From NCBI GenBank assembly GCA_012727745.1, contig JAAYGJ010000100.1:1-7074 (forward strand): DNA of 7,074 nt, given 5' to 3'. Shown here piece by piece: positions 1 to 4,341 of the stretch (positions within the stretch are counted from its first letter, which is position 1; every line of letters begins with the position of its first letter). Both the position numbers and the translations under genes were made by a program. The stretch is from Clostridia bacterium (lineage in GTDB: Bacteria; Bacillota; DSM-521; Neomoorellales; Neomoorellaceae). The notes beneath the pieces are model-generated. The model was not told the origin of the DNA. It did no database searches and saw only the letters and a program-made list of their open reading frames with translations.

Positions 1-1002
1 AGTGAACAGTGAATGGATCAGGCGTTCCCGGGTTTCACAGGCATGGGCGGTGCGGGGGTCTTTATGATCAATGGCTTCAAAGTAAGTTTCAATTACTTCT
101 TCCGGCTGCATGCGGCTTATTAGTATGTCCTGCTCATTGCGGTGGTCGATATACTGATTTACCCATTCGCCCCAGGTTTTTTCAGTAATTTCCTCCAGCC
201 GGCGGCCTTTAAGTGAACAGGCAAAACCATGGTGCCGCCCGGCATCGAGCCAGGCAGCAATTATTTGGTCTTTGTCTTTAACAACAACGGCCCGGCTGGC
301 TCTCTGGCGGGGGGCCATGAAGGCTGGCAAAGGTTCTTCGAGCTTGTAGAGATTAACAGTTACTTCCTGCCCCAGGTAAGGACTAAGGTCCAGGCCAACA
401 TCTTTACTTAGTTCGTTATTATAGGCATAATATAGGACAACCGGATATTCACCTGATTGATGCAGAAATTTTTCTGGCAAACGACCGTTATAGCTTTTAA
501 TTTTATAGAAAACAGTCCAGCCGTATTGCTTTTAAAAAGCCATATCAGCAGGATCTACATCGCTAGTGGCTTCGGGATATTCGCTCAGTATCGCCAGCTG
601 AGCGGCAAACTCCTCTGGCACCTGGTGCCAGCCGTCCTCCAGTTCCAGGTAAGCAGGGCTATCTGGCTGGTGGCAGTAGCGGTATTGTTTGCTGCTAGTA
701 ACGGTACCTTCTTCCAGGACATATTTAAAAGCCAGGAAGTCTTTGGCACCGGTCCAGCTGGCAGGAGGAGCCTCGCACTTGGCCAGGGGCTCTAGCAAAG
801 CTAGCAGGCGCTGGGTGAGCTGTTTATCGTCCAGGTTTATCAGTTGCCGGAGGTCGCCGTCCCCTTGTTGCGCATAGTATTCCAGGCCTACAATTTGGGC
901 CTGGGTGGCGTCGGCCTCAGCTGTAACAGGTTGGGGCTGGCAGCCGCTAAAGTTTAGCAGCACCAACGTTATTAATAATAACAGTAATAGTTGACGGTTC
1001 AT
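1..1002 (-). pseudogene. DUF4830-like lipoprotein gene interrupted by one nonsense codon; 3' end outside window
   Basis: Reading the minus strand from ATG at 1002 gives one frame of 334 codons down to base 1. Its only stop is TAA at 532-534 (codon 157). The frame before and after the stop is the same and both halves look like real protein, so the stop seems to be a base substitution, not a frameshift. The half after the stop holds KQYGW (158-162), YNNELSKDVGLDLSPYLG (from 194), AAWLDAGRHHGFACSL (from 249), WGEWVNQYID (277-286) and PEEVIETYFEAIDHKD (from 300). From memory these resemble clostridial lipoproteins carrying DUF4830, where a hydrophobic residue precedes KxYGW; a TTA Leu codon turning into TAA would fit. 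No Shine-Dalgarno or good start follows the stop, so the second half is unlikely to be made separately. The function of the family is unknown to me. A sequencing error is the main alternative to a true pseudogene. Confidence 0.75.
532..1002 (-). CDS. N-terminal part of the interrupted lipoprotein (156 aa as translated)
   Basis: This is the portion that would be translated if the TAA at 532-534 is real. Residues 1-21 form a lipoprotein signal peptide: a short basic start (MNRQ), a Leu-rich hydrophobic core and a lipobox ending FSGC, with Cys21 the expected lipidated residue, so the product would be anchored on the outer face of the cytoplasmic membrane. The mature part (22-156) is acidic and soluble-looking, with two Cys (residues 76 and 109) and the segment WTGAKDFLAFKYVLEEG from residue 83. 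AAGGAG lies 11 nt before the ATG (minus strand, 1014-1019), and GAAAGG overlaps it nearer the start. The protein ends abruptly at ADMAF, just where the conserved second domain would begin, so it is probably a truncated and possibly non-functional product. I recognise no function. Confidence 0.6.
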   Translation of the reverse strand: MNRQLLLLLLITLVLLNFSGCQPQPVTAEADATQAQIVGLEYYAQQGDGDLRQLINLDDKQLTQRLLALLEPLAKCEAPPASWTGAKDFLAFKYVLEEGTVTSSKQYRYCHQPDSPAYLELEDGWHQVPEEFAAQLAILSEYPEATSDVDPADMAF

Positions 1003-1066
1003 CGCTTACCTTTCTCCTTCGGGTTATACAGTATTTTTCACTAATTAAGGAAAAACAGCAACTACA

Positions 1067-1082
1067 TAACCATATTTGGTTA
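1067..1082. repeat. short inverted repeat upstream of lipoprotein gene
   Basis: Arms TAACCA (1067-1072) and TGGTTA (1077-1082) are perfectly complementary around the 4-nt centre TATT. Outside them CATA (1065-1068) and TATG (1084-1087) add a looser outer symmetry. It lies about 65 bp before the lipoprotein start, where an operator could sit, but a six-base arm can arise by chance. Confidence 0.25.
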
Positions 1083-1200
1083 CTATGACGCACTATGTTG
1101 CCATTATGTTCCCTCCGGGCTGATAAAAAATACGCTTCCCAGCTTTGCCTGGCCCGAACGAGGAGATAAGCAGGTTAAGGCGACTGAAACGGACTTTTGC

Positions 1201-1230
1201 TTGCAGGCTTTTTATAAACTACGATATAAT
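1201..1230 (+). promoter_or_regulatory. promoter-like sequence pointing into the 3' end of the ComFB-family gene
   Basis: A perfect -10 box TATAAT (1225-1230) is preceded by TTGCAG (1201-1206) at an 18-nt spacing. The -35 matches the consensus TTGACA at only three of six positions. No plus-strand gene follows, so a transcript from here would run through the stem-loop at 1232-1262 and antisense to the ComFB-family gene. It may be chance AT-rich sequence. Confidence 0.22.
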
Positions 1231-1231
1231 A

Positions 1232-1262
1232 GGCCCGGAAGTCAGCATAAGCACACCGGGCC
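1232..1262 (-). terminator. GC-rich stem-loop downstream of the ComFB-family gene, possible terminator
   Basis: GGCCCGG (1232-1238) and CCGGGCC (1256-1262) form a perfect 7-bp stem around a 17-nt loop, 29 nt after the stop codon of the ComFB-family gene. The position suits a terminator, but on the minus strand the stem is followed by TATTATAT and not a real T run, and the loop is large. It could equally be an mRNA 3'-stabilising structure. Confidence 0.3.
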
Positions 1263-1291
1263 ATGTTTATGTTTCGCTTTCAGATTAATAA

Positions 1292-1573
1292 TTACCTTTC
1301 ATGGCGCGGGTGCTGTTTTACTATCAATATAGCCTGGGTAAGGGCCTGGTAGATGTCTGCCCGGTGCTGGGCTTCCAGCATCGCCAGTTTGGCATATATT
1401 TCTCCTTTTACCCGGACTGTATAGCGGGGCGGCAGACGGTTCAGGGTCAGAGCAACAATATCATAACGGCAGTTTTCACATTTACAAACTTCCGGGTACT
1501 GAGCCAGGACCTGATCCAGTAGTTCCCAAACACAGTCTTCCATTTGATTTTTCAGCATGTATTTACTGGACAT
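1292..1573 (-). CDS. ComFB-family protein (late competence protein ComFB-like), 93 aa
   Basis: The product shows the ComFB family pattern: an N-terminal helix (MEDCVWELLDQVL), a Cys cluster CKCENC (residues 30-35, probably zinc-binding) followed by RYDIVALTLNRLPPRY (36-51), then a C-terminal part with QALTQAILIVKQHPR. In B. subtilis comFB lies in the comF operon; members in other bacteria, notably cyanobacteria, have been reported to bind cyclic dinucleotides. No comFA or comFC is visible here, so a role in DNA uptake cannot be assumed; a signalling or regulatory role is possible. I start it at ATG 1571-1573 because a strong purine-rich site (1582-1594 on the minus strand) ends 8 nt before it. 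A longer frame from 1636 (114 aa) would translate straight through that site, lacks its own ribosome binding site, and would begin about at the predicted transcription start. Family assignment is firm; biological role is not. Confidence 0.85.
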   Translation of the reverse strand: MSSKYMLKNQMEDCVWELLDQVLAQYPEVCKCENCRYDIVALTLNRLPPRYTVRVKGEIYAKLAMLEAQHRADIYQALTQAILIVKQHPRHER

Positions 1574-1581
1574 GGTGGGAA

Positions 1582-1594
1582 CTCCCCCTCTCCT
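1582..1594 (-). promoter_or_regulatory. ribosome binding site that fixes the ComFB-family start
   Basis: On the minus strand this reads AGGAGAGGGGGAG and ends 8 nt before ATG 1571-1573. The alternative start at 1636 has no comparable site, so this sequence argues for the 93-aa protein. Confidence 0.65.
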
Positions 1595-1649
1595 GTTTTG
1601 GTAATTATTCGTGTTTTGCCCCTTTACTTCCTGCATTTAGCTGACAGGA

Positions 1650-1678
1650 ATTATAATAAAAGTGCGAATAAAAGTGCG
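1650..1678 (-). promoter_or_regulatory. candidate ComFB-family gene promoter built over a tandem repeat
   Basis: On the minus strand a perfect -10 box TATAAT (1650-1655) lies about 77 nt before the ComFB-family start. At normal spacing the -35 region (CGCACT or GCACTT) does not resemble TTGACA. The spacer and -35 positions are occupied by two tandem copies of CGCACTTTTATT, so the promoter may depend on a protein bound to the repeats. TATAAT can also be read on the plus strand at 1652-1657, without a good -35. Confidence 0.35.
1655..1678. repeat. perfect 12-bp tandem direct repeat, two copies
   Basis: AATAAAAGTGCG occurs at 1655-1666 and again, without change or gap, at 1667-1678. It lies in the divergent region between the ComFB-family gene and ispE. 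It could be a binding site for a protein contacting direct repeats, or a small slippage duplication. Confidence 0.6.
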
Positions 1679-1818
1679 CAGGTAAAACTACCGGCTCCAA
1701 GATAAACTTTAGGGATAAAATGTTGTACTGCGCGAGAGCAAGGGGCAGGTTTAACTGGAGAGCACCTAAATGGGGGCGGCTAGAAGGGGGAAGAGGGGCC
1801 TGCCTTTCACATCTTCTT
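1679..1818. other. leader region upstream of ispE
   Basis: No gene is supported here. GATAAAAT (1714-1721) resembles a -10 box but has no -35 partner. The segment 1740-1800 is purine-rich, and GGCAGG (1744-1749) could pair with CCTGCC (1799-1804) across a long loop. I could not identify a convincing ispE promoter or a known leader RNA. Confidence 0.3.
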
Positions 1819-1825
1819 GGAGGTG
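1819..1825 (+). promoter_or_regulatory. ribosome binding site that decides the ispE start
   Basis: GGAGGTG matches the core of the Shine-Dalgarno consensus and ends 9 nt before TTG 1835-1837. A start at TTG 1817 would overlap this site. Confidence 0.75.
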
Positions 1826-1834
1826 TGCCGTTAT

Positions 1835-2692
1835 TTGCAGAATATTACTATACCTGCCTATGCCAAAATAAATCTGACTCTGAGGGTTTTAGGCCGACGG
1901 CCTGACGGTTATCACGAAATCAGTACCATAATGCAGAGTATTGCCTTAAAAGATACTGTCAGTATAAGCAAATCTGACCGGGGTATCCAGCTTGAAATTT
2001 CAGGAGCTGATCTGCCGAGTGGGCCTGACAACCTGGCCTACCGGGCAGCGGCTCTTTTACAGCATAAATATAATTTCCCTGGAGCAAACATTTCCCTGGT
2101 TAAAAAAATTCCCCTGGCAGCCGGTCTGGCCGGTGGCAGTGCTGATGCAGCTGCAACCTTACTGGGGCTCAATTACCTTTATAATCTGGGATTAAGCCCA
2201 GGGCAATTAGCTCGTGAAGGAGCTGCTTTGGGGTCGGATGTGCCTTTTTGTGTCCTGGGGGGGACAGCCCTGGGCCAGGGTCGGGGGGAGGCGTTAACTC
2301 TCCTGCCAGCGCCAGCCAGGCTCTGGCTGGTGCTGGTTAAGCCCGGTTTTGCTGTTAGCACCGCAACTGTTTATAAAGAATGGGATGTTAACCCGTCATG
2401 GCGAACTGCGGCACCCCCTGACGAAAAAGCTGCTCTGGCAGCTTTGCACACTGGCGAATGGCAACAACTTCTCAGCACCCTGGGGAATGAACTGGAGAGT
2501 ATTACCTGCCGCCTTTATCCTGAAGTAGCAGTCATAAAAGCTCGCCTTAGGGAGGCAGGAGCCAGAGCGGTTGTCATGTGTGGCAGTGGCCCTACAGTTT
2601 TTGGAGTTGCGGCTAATGAAACAGAGGCAGTCCAAATCGCTGCCCGCTTAAAAAACAGCTACCCGGAAGTGCTGGTTAGTCATACCTTGTAG
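1835..2692 (+). CDS. ispE: 4-diphosphocytidyl-2-C-methyl-D-erythritol kinase (IspE), 285 aa
   Basis: Cytosolic GHMP-family kinase of the MEP (non-mevalonate) pathway; it uses ATP to phosphorylate the 2-hydroxyl of CDP-methylerythritol on the way to IPP and DMAPP. Visible motifs: PAYAKINLTLRVLGRRPDGY near the N-terminus, with Lys11 corresponding to the conserved catalytic lysine; the glycine-rich ATP loop PLAAGLAGGSADAAA (93-107); GSDVPFCVLGG with Asp135 as the likely catalytic base; and the C-terminal GHMP motif MCGSGPTVFG (248-257), where Cys takes the place of the more usual Ser. The length fits the family (about 280-290 aa). I chose TTG 1835 because GGAGGTG (1819-1825) lies 9 nt before it and because homologues start just before AYAKINL; the frame is also open to TTG 1817, which overlaps the ribosome binding site. 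No obvious terminator separates it from the following regulator gene 140 nt away. Confidence 0.95.
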   Translation: MQNITIPAYAKINLTLRVLGRRPDGYHEISTIMQSIALKDTVSISKSDRGIQLEISGADLPSGPDNLAYRAAALLQHKYNFPGANISLVKKIPLAAGLAGGSADAAATLLGLNYLYNLGLSPGQLAREGAALGSDVPFCVLGGTALGQGRGEALTLLPAPARLWLVLVKPGFAVSTATVYKEWDVNPSWRTAAPPDEKAALAALHTGEWQQLLSTLGNELESITCRLYPEVAVIKARLREAGARAVVMCGSGPTVFGVAANETEAVQIAARLKNSYPEVLVSHTL

Positions 2693-2718
2693 GCGGTCTC
2701 ATAGAAGTTGCTAACAAG

Positions 2719-2738
2719 GCATTGATTTCAAGGAATGC
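2719..2738. repeat. imperfect 20-bp inverted repeat between ispE and the GntR gene
   Basis: GCATT (2719-2723) and AATGC (2734-2738) are complementary, with a further TT/AA match nearer the centre (7 of 10 pairs overall). It covers the -35 box and part of the spacer of the candidate gntR promoter and directly adjoins the AT-rich palindrome. Confidence 0.3.
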
Positions 2739-2751
2739 TTATCTATATAAT
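2722..2751 (+). promoter_or_regulatory. candidate sigma-A promoter of the GntR-family regulator gene
   Basis: TTGATT (2722-2727, four of six matches to TTGACA) and a perfect TATAAT (2746-2751) are separated by 18 nt. Transcription would start near 2758, leaving a leader of about 75 nt before the regulator's ATG. The -10 box is inside a 24-bp near-perfect palindrome, so a protein bound there would block RNA polymerase. Confidence 0.45.
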
Positions 2752-2762
2752 TATAAAGATAA
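2739..2762. repeat. 24-bp near-perfect AT-rich palindrome, candidate operator
   Basis: TTATCT (2739-2744) and AGATAA (2757-2762) are the outer arms, and the central ten bases TATAATTATA are themselves self-complementary. Eleven of twelve base pairs match, the only mismatch being 2745 against 2756. It overlaps the -10 box of the predicted gntR promoter. The flank TATCTATAT recurs as a direct repeat at 2808-2816, just before the gene. It does not show the GT-N-AC core typical of FadR-type operators, so the binding protein is uncertain. Confidence 0.5.
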
Positions 2763-2832
2763 CCATATAGTAAGTAAGGCCATTTAGTAGCTGACCGCGT
2801 GACGGCATATCTATATTCAGGGAGGCAGCTAA

Positions 2833-3540
2833 ATGAAGAATTTGCTCAATGGAAAACTCGATAATTATAAACCTTTACGAGAGATAGTTTTTGAAGCTTT
2901 GCGGGAAGTTATTATTAAGGGCCAGCTTAAGGCTGGGGAGAGGCTTATGGAGGTACAGCTGGCGGAAGAGCTGGGTGTTAGCCGTACCCCGGTAAGGGAA
3001 GCTATCCGCAAGCTTGAACTGGAAGGCTTGGTAGTCATGATTCCGCGCAAAGGTGCCTATGTGGCCGATATGTCTGTCAAGGATATTGCTGATATCTTTG
3101 AGATCCGGGCTGCACTGGAATCTCTGGCAGCCGGCCTGGCCTGTGAAAGTATTACTGAGGAAGAAATGGAAGAACTGGAACGGATGTTGATTAAGTTTGC
3201 TGAATGCGTGCATAAAGGCGAGCTGGAAAAATTGGTAGAGGCTGATACCCAGTTTCATGAAATAGTTTATCGGGCCAGTCGCAACAAACGTCTGGTGCAG
3301 ATTATAAGCAATTTGCGCGAGAATATCCAGCGTTTTCGGGCTATTTCCATGGGAATGGCGGGTCGGATGCGTGAAACCCTGGAAGAGCATAAGCGACTGG
3401 TAGAGGCGATTAACGCACGCAACGTAGAACTGGCACGGCGGATAGCCCGGGAGCATATCGAGAACTCGGAGAACAAAGTAATGGAAGCTATCCGCGATGA
3501 AATGCGTGTCAGCAATAACCGCGAGGCCGGGGAGGGGTAG
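2833..3540 (+). CDS. GntR-family transcriptional regulator, FadR subfamily with FCD domain, 235 aa
   Basis: A cytosolic DNA-binding regulator. Residues about 15-78 form the winged helix-turn-helix; QLAEELGVSRTPVREAIRKL (42-61) is the classic GntR recognition segment and RKGAYVADMS the wing. Residues about 82-215 form the all-helical FCD effector domain. The likely metal and ligand residues are all present: Asp138 and His142 in EADTQFHEIV, His186 in EEHKRLVEAI and His208 in AREHIE. This pattern is typical of FCD members that hold a metal ion and sense small carboxylates; the actual effector cannot be told from the sequence. The start is secure: AGGGAGG (2819-2825) ends 7 nt before the ATG. It is followed after 3 nt by the MobA-like gene, whose ribosome binding site lies in its last codons, so the two are probably translated together. 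It may control its own promoter and the downstream genes; that is inference. Confidence 0.92.
   Translation: MKNLLNGKLDNYKPLREIVFEALREVIIKGQLKAGERLMEVQLAEELGVSRTPVREAIRKLELEGLVVMIPRKGAYVADMSVKDIADIFEIRAALESLAAGLACESITEEEMEELERMLIKFAECVHKGELEKLVEADTQFHEIVYRASRNKRLVQIISNLRENIQRFRAISMGMAGRMRETLEEHKRLVEAINARNVELARRIAREHIENSENKVMEAIRDEMRVSNNREAGEG
3531..3537 (+). promoter_or_regulatory. ribosome binding site inside the gntR 3' end supporting a TTG start
   Basis: GGAGGGG lies in the last codons of the regulator gene and ends 6 nt before TTG 3544-3546. The site supports this non-ATG start and suggests translational coupling of the two genes. Confidence 0.7.
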
Positions 3541-3543
3541 AGT

Positions 3544-4257
3544 TTGCAGGTAGATGCCATCGTCCTTGCCGGGGATAAAGAGGGACGGTCATTGATACCA
3601 ATTGGGGCACGCCCGATGCTGTCCTGGGTAATATCGGCTCTTCTGGCATGCGATAATATCCGCCGCCTGGCTGTTGTTGGGGAGCCCAAACTGGCCCCTA
3701 TTCTTCCTGCGGGAGTTCCCTTGGCAGCTGCCGGTAAGACAAGTGTTGACAGCGCTTTAAACGGCGCAGCAGTTTTCCCTGATGCTGAATGGTTACTTTT
3801 GGTTACAGGAGATGTGCCCTTACTTACACCTGAGGCTATCAGGGATTTTTTAAGTCGCTGCCAGGAACGGCAGGCTGATTTTTATTATCCTGTTGTAAGG
3901 CGCGAAACTAATGAAAAAAATTATCCCGGGGTAAAACGTACTTATGTCCGCTTGCGGGAAGGCACTTTCACCGGCGGCAATATGGTTTTAATCAAGACCA
4001 AGGCGCTTTATGTTTGCGCTGCCCGGGGGCAGGAGCTGGTACGCCTGCGTAAAAGTCCCCTGGCGCTAAGCCGCCTTATCGGCCTGAAGTTTATAATTAA
4101 CTTTTTATTACACCGTTTATCCATTGCTGAAGTAGAAAAGCATTTTTCACATTTATTAGGAACTCAGGGCATAGCTATAATCAGCCCCTATCCAGAAATC
4201 GGTTTTGACGTAGATAAGGAGAGCGATCTAGAACTGGTGAGGCAAGCACTTGCCTGA
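3544..4257 (+). CDS. MobA-like nucleotidyltransferase-fold protein of unknown substrate, 237 aa
   Basis: The fold is that of the sugar/cofactor nucleotidyltransferases (GT-A-like Rossmann fold, MobA-like NTP transferase family). Seen: the opening strand VDAIVLAG (3-10), LIPIGARPMLSWVI (17-30), the metal-binding motif VTGDVPLL with Asp90 (87-94), KRTYVRLREGTFTGGN (131-146), and the C-terminal SPYPEIGFDVDKESDLELV (214-232) with acidic residues likely to hold a second metal ligand. I recall similar proteins in clostridia, all without a known reaction. The glycine-rich NTP loop is degenerate: LAGDKEGRSLIPIG replaces the LAAGxGxRM...K pattern, which GlmU just downstream keeps intact, so it may use another nucleotide differently or have lost activity. 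TTG start, supported by GGAGGGG 6 nt before it; the gene lies 3 nt after the GntR gene. Between ispE and glmU, Bacillus instead carries purR-yabJ-spoVG. Confidence 0.82.
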   Translation: MQVDAIVLAGDKEGRSLIPIGARPMLSWVISALLACDNIRRLAVVGEPKLAPILPAGVPLAAAGKTSVDSALNGAAVFPDAEWLLLVTGDVPLLTPEAIRDFLSRCQERQADFYYPVVRRETNEKNYPGVKRTYVRLREGTFTGGNMVLIKTKALYVCAARGQELVRLRKSPLALSRLIGLKFIINFLLHRLSIAEVEKHFSHLLGTQGIAIISPYPEIGFDVDKESDLELVRQALA

Positions 4258-4341
4258 GAAGCGAGAGGTAAGAAATGGGAAGTGCGCCCTTGATAGAATT
4301 TTGCCTACGCCCAGCTCACATCCCAAAGGGAGGGTTTTATC
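4258..4341 (+). promoter_or_regulatory. short gap with strong glmU ribosome binding site
   Basis: The 84-nt gap holds AAAGGGAGGG (4325-4334), ending 7 nt before the glmU ATG. TTGATA (near 4293) resembles a -35 box but has no -10 at the right distance. No terminator is visible, so glmU may be read from upstream. Confidence 0.4.

Larger units (their letters stand above)
1003..1291. other. intergenic region between lipoprotein and ComFB-family genes
   Basis: These 289 bases hold no convincing gene in either direction. They contain the lipoprotein ribosome binding site at the left end, a 16-bp imperfect palindrome at 1067-1082 (arms TAACCA/TGGTTA around TATT), a GC-rich stem-loop at 1232-1262, and a plus-strand promoter-like pair at 1201-1230. 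I found no clear sigma-A promoter for the lipoprotein gene and no recognisable riboswitch. Confidence 0.5.

Noticed and set aside
229..411. Plus-strand open frame of 60 codons near the left edge
   Set aside because: The minus strand here carries the continuous second half of the lipoprotein frame with family-like motifs.
1..531. Possible frameshifts in the second half of the lipoprotein gene
   Set aside because: Codon-by-codon reading shows the frame stays open and coherent to base 1; only the TAA at 532-534 interrupts it.
457..795. Plus-strand open frame of 112 codons opposite the lipoprotein gene
   Set aside because: It is opposite a frame with a clear signal peptide and lipobox, has no ribosome binding site and no family-like motifs; it is a shadow.
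1120..1180. CAAAG-containing stretch resembling part of a cyclic-di-GMP riboswitch
   Set aside because: The paired helices and conserved receptor sequences are missing; CCAG/CTGG gives only a 4-bp stem.
1292..1636. Longer 114-aa version of the ComFB-family protein
   Set aside because: The extra 21 residues are translated through the strong ribosome binding site at 1582-1594 and are not family-like.
1720..1905. Small plus-strand open frame ahead of and overlapping ispE
   Set aside because: No ribosome binding site, Arg/Gly-rich composition from GC-rich leader sequence, and it overlaps the true ispE start in another frame.
2875..3456. Minus-strand open frame of 193 codons opposite the GntR-family gene
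   Set aside because: The plus strand encodes an unmistakable winged-helix/FCD protein; the opposite frame has no motifs and arises from codon bias.
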